Part shown: piece by piece, positions 51,565 through 58,639 of the stretch
Numbering within the stretch: the stretch's first letter is position 1
How the letters are laid out: the number at the start of each line of letters is the position of its first letter
Assembly (NCBI RefSeq): GCF_001544975.2
Contig: NZ_FCOG02000018.1
Location: forward strand, 69,094-133,093
Length of the DNA: 64,000 bases
Reading direction: 5' to 3'
Source of the DNA: Caballeronia arationis
GTDB taxonomy: Bacteria; Pseudomonadota; Gammaproteobacteria; Burkholderiales; Burkholderiaceae
Made by a program: the position numbers and the translations under genes
The notes under the pieces: model-generated
The model's input: only the letters and a program-made list of their open reading frames with translations
Told to the model about the DNA's origin: nothing
The model's database searches: none

Positions 51565-51900
51565 GTGTTCTCCCGCCGTTTTCCGTTTTATCGCCGCGTC
51601 GCCGAAGTCGATCCGGGGCTCAAGGCATCTTGAAATTGCGCACATGATAGCCCCTCGCGGGCGCGCGGCTGCGCGCGCGGCATTCCGCCGTCGCGCCGAT
51701 GACGTGTATCATCGCGTCCATCCCGCTTTTTTCCGCCTTTCCGCCATCGAGCGGCGGCCTTTGCGTGTTTCCGCCGCGAGGCAGCCCGCCCGTGCGCCCA
51801 TTTGCCTTTTTGCCCGCCTCGCGCGGGCGAACCGGTGCAAACCGGGCGCCGACCGGTGAACACGGACCCCGCGGACGAACCCATCGCTTATCTCGACACC
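51565..51900. other. Divergent region between NYN gene and prfC
   Basis: These 336 GC-rich bases hold no supported gene. The prfC reading frame stays open back to 51802, with a GTG at 51856, so the true prfC start could lie here. Confidence 0.4.
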
Positions 51901-53502
51901 ATGCCAGTCTCCGAACTTCAACGGCGCCGCACGTTCGCGGTCATTTCCCACCCTGACGCGGGCAAGACGACGCTCACCGAAAAACTGCTGCTGTTCTCGG
52001 GCGCGATCCAGATCGCCGGCACCGTGAAAGGCAGGAAGAGCAACCGCTACGCGACCTCCGACTGGATGGAGATCGAAAAGCAGCGCGGCATTTCGGTCGC
52101 GAGTTCGGTGATGCAGTTCGAATACGGCGACGCCGTCATCAACCTGCTCGACACCCCGGGCCACGAAGACTTTTCCGAGGACACCTATCGCGTGCTGACG
52201 GCGGTCGACGCCGCCGTGATGGTGATCGACGGCGCGAACGGCGTCGAAGCGCAGACGCTCAAGCTGCTCGAAGTCTGCCGCGCGCGCCGCACGCCGATCC
52301 TCACGTTCATCAACAAGCTCGACCGCGAAGTGCGCCAGCCGCTCGAACTGCTCGATGAAATCGAGCAGCATCTGGGGGTCGCCGCCGTGCCGTTCACCTG
52401 GCCGATCGGCATGGGCAAGGAATTCCAGGGCGTCTACGACATCCAGCGCGACCAGGTGCGCCTGTTCCGTCCGGGCCAGGACACGGCCGGCGGTGAAGTC
52501 GAAACGCTCACCGCGCCTTCCGACGAAGAAGGCGAGCGCCGTTTCGGATCGAGCTGGACGCGCGCGAAGGAAGAAATCGACCTGATCACGGGCGCCACGC
52601 CGCCGCTCGACCGCGACGCGTTCCTCGCGGGCCAGCAGTCGCCGGTGTTGTTCGGCTCGGCGATCAACAACTTCGGCGTGAAGGAAATTCTCGACGCGCT
52701 CGTCGATCTCGCGCCGCCACCCTCGATGCGCATGACGGTGCAGCGCCCCGTGCTGCCGGAAGAGCCGAAGTTCACCGGCGTCGTCTTCAAGGTGCAGGCG
52801 AACATGGATCTCGCGCACCGCGACCGGGTCGCGTTCATCCGCGTCTGCTCGGGCCGTTTCGAGCGCGGCATGGCGCTCAAGGTGACGCGTTCGGCGAAGA
52901 CGTTTCGCGCGAACAACGTCGTCACGTTCCTCTCGCAGCGACGCGAGACGGTGAGCGAGGCATATCCGGGCGACATCATCGGCATCCCGAATCACGGCAC
53001 GCTGCGCCTCGGCGACACGCTCACCGAAGGCGAGGAACTCCAGTTCACCGGCCTGCCGTTCTTCGCGCCGGAAATCTTCCAGACCGTCGAAGTGGTCGAC
53101 CCGATGCGCGCGAAGCAGCTCGGCGAGGCGCTGAACCAGTTCGGCGACGAAGGCGCGATCCAGGTGTTCCGCCCGGTCGTGGGCGGCTCGATCATCCTCG
53201 GCGCGGTCGGGCAGTTGCAGTTCGAGGTGGTGTCGCATCGCCTGTCGGCGGAATACAAGGTGGACGTGCGCATCATGCCGGCGCGCTATCGCATGTCGCG
53301 CTGGGTGACCTGCGACGACGCCGCCGAACTGCGCCGCTTCAGCGACGCCTACGCGGGCCGCATGGCGCTCGATGCATCGAGCGCGCCGACGTATCTGGCT
53401 TCGCACATCTCCGAAATCGAAGTCGCGCAGAAGGCGTGGCCGAAGATCGTCTTCAACGAACTGCGCGAGCACTCCGGCGCGCCGTTCCGCAAGTCGCTTT
53501 AA
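51901..53502 (+). CDS. prfC: Peptide chain release factor 3
   Basis: A 533-residue translational GTPase that recycles RF1/RF2 after peptide release. G1 is SHPDAGKTTLTEKLLLFSGA, switch II DTPGHEDF and G4 NKLDRE; the RF3-specific RKSNRYATSDWMEIEKQRGISV and QLQFEVVSHRLSAEY segments are present. The ATG at 51901 gives a start (MPVSELQRRRTFAVISHPD) aligned with other RF3 proteins; longer in-frame starts at 51856 (GTG) and 51802 would add a family-atypical tail. No strong Shine-Dalgarno is visible at any of them. An amino-acid-binding protein gene follows after 27 bases. Confidence 0.93.
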   Translation: MPVSELQRRRTFAVISHPDAGKTTLTEKLLLFSGAIQIAGTVKGRKSNRYATSDWMEIEKQRGISVASSVMQFEYGDAVINLLDTPGHEDFSEDTYRVLTAVDAAVMVIDGANGVEAQTLKLLEVCRARRTPILTFINKLDREVRQPLELLDEIEQHLGVAAVPFTWPIGMGKEFQGVYDIQRDQVRLFRPGQDTAGGEVETLTAPSDEEGERRFGSSWTRAKEEIDLITGATPPLDRDAFLAGQQSPVLFGSAINNFGVKEILDALVDLAPPPSMRMTVQRPVLPEEPKFTGVVFKVQANMDLAHRDRVAFIRVCSGRFERGMALKVTRSAKTFRANNVVTFLSQRRETVSEAYPGDIIGIPNHGTLRLGDTLTEGEELQFTGLPFFAPEIFQTVEVVDPMRAKQLGEALNQFGDEGAIQVFRPVVGGSIILGAVGQLQFEVVSHRLSAEYKVDVRIMPARYRMSRWVTCDDAAELRRFSDAYAGRMALDASSAPTYLASHISEIEVAQKAWPKIVFNELREHSGAPFRKSL

Positions 53503-53529
53503 GCATTCTTTCAACCAACGAGGACCATT

Positions 53530-54321
53530 GTGAAGAGGCTGTTGACGTTATTGCTGGGTGCCACGCTCGCTGTTTCCGCTTGCCTTTCGACCGTCGCGCA
53601 CGCGAAGGAGTGGTCGACGATCCGCTTCGGCGTCGATGCGAGCTATCCGCCGTTCGAATCGAAGGCGCCGGACGGCACGCTCGTCGGCTTCGACATCGAC
53701 GTCGGCAACGAATTGTGCCGGCGCCTGAACGCGAAGTGCGTGTGGGTCGAGAACGCGTTCGACGGCATGATTCCGGGCCTCAAGGCGAAAAAGTTCGACG
53801 GCGTGCTCTCGACGATGTCGATGACGCCTGCGCGGGTCAAGCAGATCGCGTTCAGCAGCAAGCTCTTCCATGTGCCGACTCGCCTCGTCGCGAAGAAGGG
53901 TTCAGCGATCCAGCCGACGGCGGAATCGCTTGCGGGCAAGTCGGTGGGCGTCGAGCAGGGATCGATGCAGGAAACCTACGCGAAGGCGCACTGGGGCGCG
54001 AAAGGCGTGCAGGTGGTGTCGTATGCCGACCAGGACCAGGTTTATGCGGACCTGCTGACGGGGCGCATCGACGCGTCGCTGCAAAATGCGGTGCAGGCCG
54101 AGCGCGGCTTTCTCGACACGCCGCGCGGCAAGCCGTATGCGTTCGCCGGCGGCGCGCTGGAAGACAGCGCGATCTTCGGGCCGGGCACGGCCATCGGACT
54201 GCGCCGCGAAGACACCGACCTGAAGGAGAAACTCGACGGCGCAATCGCCGCGATGATCAAGGACGGCACCTACAAGAAGATCGCCGACAAGAATTTCGAC
54301 TTCGACGTGTACGGCGAGTGA
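53530..54321 (+). CDS. Polar amino-acid ABC substrate-binding protein
   Basis: A 263-residue family-3 periplasmic binding protein, similar to lysine/arginine/ornithine- or histidine-binding proteins. The signal peptide ends near AHAK (25-26). IRFGVDASYPPFESKAPDGT, GFDIDVGNELCRRL, VWVENAFDGMIPGL and the MSMTPARVKQIAFS loop are typical. It uses a GTG start at 53530 with AGGA upstream. No permease or ATPase is next to it. It is 27 bases after prfC, perhaps by chance read-through, and ends at a strong terminator. Confidence 0.88.
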   Translation: MKRLLTLLLGATLAVSACLSTVAHAKEWSTIRFGVDASYPPFESKAPDGTLVGFDIDVGNELCRRLNAKCVWVENAFDGMIPGLKAKKFDGVLSTMSMTPARVKQIAFSSKLFHVPTRLVAKKGSAIQPTAESLAGKSVGVEQGSMQETYAKAHWGAKGVQVVSYADQDQVYADLLTGRIDASLQNAVQAERGFLDTPRGKPYAFAGGALEDSAIFGPGTAIGLRREDTDLKEKLDGAIAAMIKDGTYKKIADKNFDFDVYGE

Positions 54322-54340
54322 AGTCTGGCAAGCGAGGTTG

Positions 54341-54369
54341 AAAGCGGCGCCCCACGGGGCGCCGCTTTT
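54341..54369. terminator. Bidirectional intrinsic terminator
   Basis: AAAGCGGCGCCCC pairs with GGGGCGCCGCTTTT almost without a loop and has T-runs on both strands. It lies 20 bases after the binding protein stop and touches the stop codon of the convergent MarC gene. Confidence 0.85.
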
Positions 54370-55034
54370 CATTTCAGGCGAACGGTTTCGATCAGTTCGG
54401 ACACCCCGAGCCAGAGTATCTGCACGCCGATGCAGAAGATCACGAACGCGAAGAGGCGCATGGCAACCTGCGTGCCGACGGTGCCGAGAAGACGTTCGAG
54501 GTGCCCCGAAAACCGCACGCACACATAGATGCTCGCGCACAGGATCACGAGTGCGACGCCCACGCCGACCATATGCACCGGCGACAGTCCCGCGCGCGGC
54601 GAACCGGTGCCGAGCGCGATCGCCACGGCGATAGCGCCCGGGCCAACGGTGATCGGCAGGGTCAGCGGATAGAACGACCTGGCGCGCAGCGACGCCGTGC
54701 GATCGGTCGCGGGCGCGACTTCGGCGGCTTCGGCTTCCGAGGCGTCGGGCGCCTGCAGGAGATTCCAGCCCGCCATCGCGATGACGACGCCGCCCGCCAC
54801 GCGCAGCACCGGAATCGAGATCCCGAAGAACGACAGTACATACGCGCCGATCGACAGCGAAGCGAGCAAAATCGCGAAGCTGTTGATCGAGATGCGCCGG
54901 GCGATTTCGCTGCGCTCGGCGAGTGTCGCGTGCGGCACCATGCTGAGCACGATGAGCGCGGTGGCCGGCGGATTGATGAGAGGAAAAAGCCCGGCGACGA
55001 TCACGAGGACCGTCTTCGTGAATTCGTTGAGCAT
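54369..55034 (-). CDS. MarC-family integral membrane protein
   Basis: A 221-residue, six-helix inner-membrane protein of the MarC/UPF0056 family. FPLINPPATALIVLSMVPHATLAERSEIARR near the N-terminus and FYPLTLPITVGPGAIAVAIALG are the diagnostic repeats. Despite its name, no resistance or transport function is established for the family. It is divergent from the XRE-cupin regulator and shares the terminator with the convergent binding protein gene. Confidence 0.9.
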   Translation of the reverse strand: MLNEFTKTVLVIVAGLFPLINPPATALIVLSMVPHATLAERSEIARRISINSFAILLASLSIGAYVLSFFGISIPVLRVAGGVVIAMAGWNLLQAPDASEAEAAEVAPATDRTASLRARSFYPLTLPITVGPGAIAVAIALGTGSPRAGLSPVHMVGVGVALVILCASIYVCVRFSGHLERLLGTVGTQVAMRLFAFVIFCIGVQILWLGVSELIETVRLK

Positions 55035-55141
55035 GGAGTTCCTTGGGTCGCTGACGCTTCCTGGTTCGCGAAGTGCTCGTCCGGGACCGAGTATAAGTGA
55101 GGCGATCTGGCGGGACCAGCGCAGACCGAGCCGTGCCTCCG

Positions 55142-55194
55142 TTGACAGAACAAAACGTCTGTTCTAGTTTACTGGATATAGAATCCATTAAACT
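55142..55194 (+). promoter_or_regulatory. Promoter and double operator of XRE-cupin gene
   Basis: A perfect -35 TTGACA (55142-55147) is followed after 17 bases by TAGTTT as -10. An inverted repeat AGAACA-N7-TGTTCT (55147-55165) fills the spacer. A second one, AGTTTACTGGAT-ATAGA-ATCCATTAAACT (55166-55194, 11 of 12 paired), overlaps the -10 and start site. Both are well placed for autorepression. Confidence 0.65.
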
Positions 55195-55201
55195 GGATGA
55201 C

Positions 55202-55771
55202 ATGGAAATCAATGCCCTCATCGCGCGCCGCGTTCGGGAGCTGCGAGACGCGCAAGGCTGGTCGCTCGACGCGCTGGCCGAACGCAGCACAGTGAGCCGC
55301 TCCAATATCTCGCTCATCGAGCGCGGACAGAGCAGTCCCACCGCGACCGTTCTCGACAAACTCGCGACCGCCCTGAATGTGCCCCTCGCCTCGCTGTTCG
55401 AACAAAGCGTCGCACCGGCCGTCGAGCCATCGCCGGTTTCCCGCGCCGCTGAACAGTCGGTCTGGACCGATCCCGCGTCCAAATACATCCGGCGTCACCT
55501 GTCGCCCGCAGCACGCTCACCGATCCAACTCGTCGAGGTCAGGTTTCCCGCTGGCCGGCGCGTCGACTACGACACAAGTTCGCGCGACGCCCGGATTTTC
55601 CAGCAGGTCTGGTTACTCGAGGGCGCGATGGAAATAACTGTCGGCGAAACTCGCTGGCGGCTCGAGGCCGGCGACTGCCTCGCGATGCGGCTGGACTGCC
55701 CCACCGCCTTCAGAAATCCCACCAGGAAGGCAGCGCGGTATCTGGTGGCGCTCACCACCCTCCCTCAATGA
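55202..55771 (+). CDS. XRE-family regulator with cupin domain
   Basis: A 189-residue protein. A helix-turn-helix of the XRE/SinR class occupies 5-60 (RRVRELRDAQGWSLDALAER then STVSRSNISLIERGQSSPT), and a C-terminal cupin barrel (about 105-185) would bind a small ligand (FQQVWLLEGAMEITVGE, LEAGDCLAMR). Such regulators control amino acid, polyamine or sulfur metabolism genes. The ATG at 55202 is preferred to an upstream frame start because it follows the promoter and double operator. It is co-directional with a GNAT acetyltransferase gene 12 bases downstream, probably its target. Confidence 0.87.
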   Translation: MEINALIARRVRELRDAQGWSLDALAERSTVSRSNISLIERGQSSPTATVLDKLATALNVPLASLFEQSVAPAVEPSPVSRAAEQSVWTDPASKYIRRHLSPAARSPIQLVEVRFPAGRRVDYDTSSRDARIFQQVWLLEGAMEITVGETRWRLEAGDCLAMRLDCPTAFRNPTRKAARYLVALTTLPQ

Positions 55772-55783
55772 ACGGAACAACGG

Positions 55784-56314
55784 ATGATCGACACTGTGAC
55801 AGTGCGCCGTGCCAGCACCATTGAAGCGGCAGCGTGCGTGGAAGGTCTGGCCGATGTGCTCATCGACTGCGTCGAAGGCGGCGCATCGGTAAGCTTCATG
55901 CTGCCGATTTCCCGCGAGAAGGCGGTGGCATTCTGGCAAATGGTCGCCGAAGGCGTCGCGCGCGGGGAACTCGTTCTGCTGGTCGCCGAAGACGGAACCG
56001 GACGGATCGTCGGTACTGTCCAAGTCGCCACCGCGCAGCCGGAGAACCAGCCGCATCGCGCGGACATCGCAAAGATGCTGGTACACCGGCAGGCTCGGCG
56101 GTGCGGAGTCGGCCGGCTGCTGATGGCGGAGGCCGAACGCGCAGCGCGGGAGGAGAACAAGTCCGTGCTCGTGCTCGATACCGTGACCGGAGGCGATGCC
56201 GAAAGGCTTTATGAGCGCGCGGGCTGGCAACGTGTCGGCGAAGTGCCGAATTACGCGCTGATGCCTGACGGCGAATTCTGCGGAACGACGTTTTACCACA
56301 AGCAGCTTTTATAG
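55784..56314 (+). CDS. GNAT-family N-acetyltransferase
   Basis: A 176-residue acetyl-CoA-dependent acetyltransferase. The acetyl-CoA-binding motif A is visible as IAKMLVHRQARRCGVGRLLM (R/Q-x-x-G-x-G/A), followed by the conserved C-terminal VLDTVTGGDAERLYERAGWQRVGEVPNYAL. It probably acetylates an amine or amino-acid-like substrate and may serve in detoxification. It forms a two-gene unit with the XRE-cupin regulator. The exact substrate is unknown. Confidence 0.88.
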   Translation: MIDTVTVRRASTIEAAACVEGLADVLIDCVEGGASVSFMLPISREKAVAFWQMVAEGVARGELVLLVAEDGTGRIVGTVQVATAQPENQPHRADIAKMLVHRQARRCGVGRLLMAEAERAAREENKSVLVLDTVTGGDAERLYERAGWQRVGEVPNYALMPDGEFCGTTFYHKQLL

Positions 56315-56320
56315 CGTTCC

Positions 56321-57400
56321 CTACTGCCCCGCCTCCCCCATCAACGCCACAAGATACCTCTTCCACACCTCAGGATGTGCGAGCGTCTGGTGTCCATACG
56401 ACTCCTCGCCCTCCGGCATTTCCACATAGCGCGCGTTCCGTATCGGCGCGACGAGCTTTTGCATCACGCCGAGATCCGTCGCGTTGATGAGATCGTCGGC
56501 GAAATTCACTGCGTAGAGGCGCGCCCGGATGCGTCCGAGTTGCGGCGCGGGGTCGTAGTCCCACGACGATTCGAACCAATAGAGCGCATCGTTGGCATCG
56601 TACTTTGCGGACTGGTCGACCGCCGACTGGTACGCCTTCGCCGCCGCCGCGCGGTCCGGCGCGTCGCGCTGCATGCGCGCCGCGTTGCCCGTGATGATCG
56701 TGAAGACCGGCATCGTGCGGATCCACTGGGTCGGCTGGGAAGCATAGTCGCCGTTGTTCCAGCCGGGGTCATTGCGAATCGCACCGACGATCATCTGCCG
56801 CCAGAACCAGTTGCGCCCCGCCATCGCGACGGGCTGCCTCGCGATCGGCATCAGCGCGTCGGCCATGTCGGGATAGCGCTCGCCCCACATCCACGTCTGC
56901 ATACCGCCCATCGACGTGCCGAGCACGAGCCGCAGGTGCGTCACGCGCAGTCCCTCGACCAGCAGCCGGTGATTCGCTTCGATCACGTCGCCGTAGCCGT
57001 AATGCGGAAAACGCGTGCGCATGCCGTCGCTCGGCTTACTCGATCCGCCGCGGCCGAGGCCGTCGGGAATCACGATGAAATAGCGGCGCGCGTCGAGCGG
57101 CGCGCCCGGCGCGAAGAGCTCGCGGCGCATCAGCGGCGTGAGGAACGCCTGCGACGTGCCCGTCGTGCCGTGCAGCAGCAGGACGGCATTCGTGACATGG
57201 CCGGCGGCGTCGCGCTGCGGCGTGCCGAGCGTCACGTAATGGATGCGGATTTCCGGCAGCGTGGTGCCTTCGGAAAAGTGGAAATCCTTCGCGATGAAGT
57301 CGGCGGTCTGGGGCGCCAGATCGGTGGTTTCGGGCGGCGCGGCCGCCATCGCCGTGACGCTGATCGAGAGTGCAAACACCGCGAAGGTCGTTCTCAACAC
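56321..57400 (-). CDS. Secreted MetX-like alpha/beta hydrolase
   Basis: A 359-residue protein with a Sec signal peptide (MLRTTFAVFALSISVTAMAA, cleavage near AAAP). The fold resembles homoserine O-acetyltransferase: LLLHGTTGTSQAF, FIVIPDGLGRGGSSKPSDG and the nucleophile elbow LGTSMGGMQTW with Ser163. The C-terminal His is likely in ESYGHQTLAHPEVW. MetX itself is cytoplasmic, so an exported relative is more likely a hydrolase of unknown substrate. It ends close to, and convergent with, the GNAT gene; the methyltransferase pseudogene lies 10 bases upstream on the same strand, suggesting a former two-gene unit. Confidence 0.84.
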   Translation of the reverse strand: MLRTTFAVFALSISVTAMAAAPPETTDLAPQTADFIAKDFHFSEGTTLPEIRIHYVTLGTPQRDAAGHVTNAVLLLHGTTGTSQAFLTPLMRRELFAPGAPLDARRYFIVIPDGLGRGGSSKPSDGMRTRFPHYGYGDVIEANHRLLVEGLRVTHLRLVLGTSMGGMQTWMWGERYPDMADALMPIARQPVAMAGRNWFWRQMIVGAIRNDPGWNNGDYASQPTQWIRTMPVFTIITGNAARMQRDAPDRAAAAKAYQSAVDQSAKYDANDALYWFESSWDYDPAPQLGRIRARLYAVNFADDLINATDLGVMQKLVAPIRNARYVEMPEGEESYGHQTLAHPEVWKRYLVALMGEAGQ

Positions 57401-57410
57401 TCGTCTCTCC

Positions 57411-58003
57411 TCATGCCTTCCGCACGATCAGCCGTTGAATGCGCTTACCGGACGACGCGCTCACCACGTCGCTGTCGACGAGAACGGCCGCGTCCGCAGG
57501 CAGTTCGTCGAGCACGGCCCGCTTGTCGAAAGCGGCATAGAGCCGCCCGGACGGATCGCGCATCGATGCGTCGTCGGTCACGCGCCAGCTCAAATAAAGC
57601 GTGCCGTCCGGACGCAATATCGCGATCAGGTTGCGCACCGCCGCGCCGATCGCAGCCGGATCCAAATGCATGATCACTCGTCTCGCACAACACGTTCTCG
57701 TAGTGTCCGCGCTCGACGCCCGCAAGATCCGGCAGCGTCGCATGCGCAAATCCGATCGACGGATACGCCTCACGCGCTTCGCGCAGCAGACTTTCCGATG
57801 CGTCGAAGCCGCGCGCCTCGAAACCGTTCGACGCGAGCCACGCGACATCGCGCCCCGCCCCGCAGCCGATGTCGACCGTCGGTCCCGGCCTGAAGTGCCG
57901 CGCAAGGAGCGCGTACATGTCGTCCGGCGCGGGCTGCTCGCGTCATTGCTTCGCGTAGCCGGCAGGCATCGGCGTCATACGTCTGCAAGTTTTGTGTATC
58001 CAT
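57411..58003 (-). pseudogene. Class I SAM-dependent methyltransferase, broken by three lesions
   Basis: Joined across frames, this reads as a complete small methyltransferase: MDTQNLQTYDADA at 58003, the SAM-binding VDIGCGAGRDVAWL, HATLPDL, then VIMHLDPAAIGAAVRNLIAI and LRPDGTLYLSWRVTD to a stop at 57411. Three defects interrupt it. There is an extra base at about 57964 just after YDADA, an in-frame TGA at 57943-57945 where Trp is expected (AKQ-stop-REQPAPDD), and an extra base at about 57678 between ENVLCET and VIMHLD. Each frame repair restores continuous homology, so this is a recent pseudogene (or sequencing errors, less likely given three). It precedes the MetX-like hydrolase gene. Confidence 0.8.
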
Positions 58004-58080
58004 CCCGAAAACTCGGTGCGCTGTGGAAGAACCGCCGATCAGCAATGTAGCCCGGGCACGTCCGTTCGTGTCCATTTCGA

Positions 58081-58113
58081 TAGCTTGCTAACGAATTGAT
58101 CTCAAAATATAAT
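58081..58113 (+). promoter_or_regulatory. Promoter and MarR operator of efflux operon
   Basis: TTGCTA (58085-58090) and TATAAT (58108-58113) are 17 bases apart, a near-consensus sigma-70 promoter. The palindrome TAGC-TT-GCTA (58081-58090) overlaps the -35 box and is a candidate MarR site. Transcription should begin at about 58119-58121. Confidence 0.65.
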
Positions 58114-58120
58114 GCGCGCC

Positions 58121-58639
58121 ATGCAAAATTTCGACGCATTGCGCCTCGCCGTGAGCAGTACGCTCGTGACCGCCGCCCGCCAGTGGCGGCGCGCGAGCCA
58201 CGGACTGCTCGCCGCCTACAACGTCTCCGAGGCCTGTGCCGCGCCGCTCCTGATCGCCGGCAGGCTCGGCGCGGGCGTGCGGCAGGTGACGCTCGCCGAG
58301 CAGGTCGGTATCGAAGGTCCGTCGCTCGTGCGCCTGCTCGACCAGTTGTGCGCCGCCGGCCTGATGCGCCGCGACGAAGACCCCGACGACCGCCGCGCGA
58401 AAACAATTTCCCTGACCGACGAAGGCCGCGCGATCACCGCGACCATCGAGAAGGAACTGACCGGGCTGCGCGCCGAAGTGCTGGAAGGCGTGAGCCGCGC
58501 CGATCTGGAAGCCACGCTGCGGGTGCTGACGCTCTTCAACGGGTCGAAACGGGTGGCGGCGCCCAGACGCGCTCCGGTCCAGGAACCCGCCCAGGAGTCC
58601 GCCCAACGCAATCCGAAGCGCCCGGACACCGCACCATGA
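58121..58639 (+). CDS. MarR-family regulator of efflux operon
   Basis: A 172-residue winged-helix regulator. The core is LIAGRLGAGVRQVTLAEQVG, IEGPSLVRLLDQLCAAGLM and the wing RRDEDPDDRRAKTISLTDEG, standard for MarR. The ATG at 58112 lies inside the -10 box, so the real start is the ATG at 58121, which coincides with the predicted transcription start; the mRNA would be leaderless or nearly so. The tail (VAAPRRAPVQEPAQESAQ) is Pro/Gln-rich. Its stop overlaps the start of the FUSC gene (ATGA). It presumably represses the whole operon until an aromatic acid or toxin binds. Confidence 0.9.
   Translation: MQNFDALRLAVSSTLVTAARQWRRASHGLLAAYNVSEACAAPLLIAGRLGAGVRQVTLAEQVGIEGPSLVRLLDQLCAAGLMRRDEDPDDRRAKTISLTDEGRAITATIEKELTGLRAEVLEGVSRADLEATLRVLTLFNGSKRVAAPRRAPVQEPAQESAQRNPKRPDTAP

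Noticed and set aside
51802..51900. Longer N-terminus for release factor 3
   Set aside because: The extra 33 residues do not resemble the family start, and no ribosome site supports it, though a GTG at 51856 cannot be ruled out.
51709..53514. 601-residue minus-strand open frame opposite prfC
   Set aside because: Shadow of RF3, whose GTPase motifs are intact on the plus strand.
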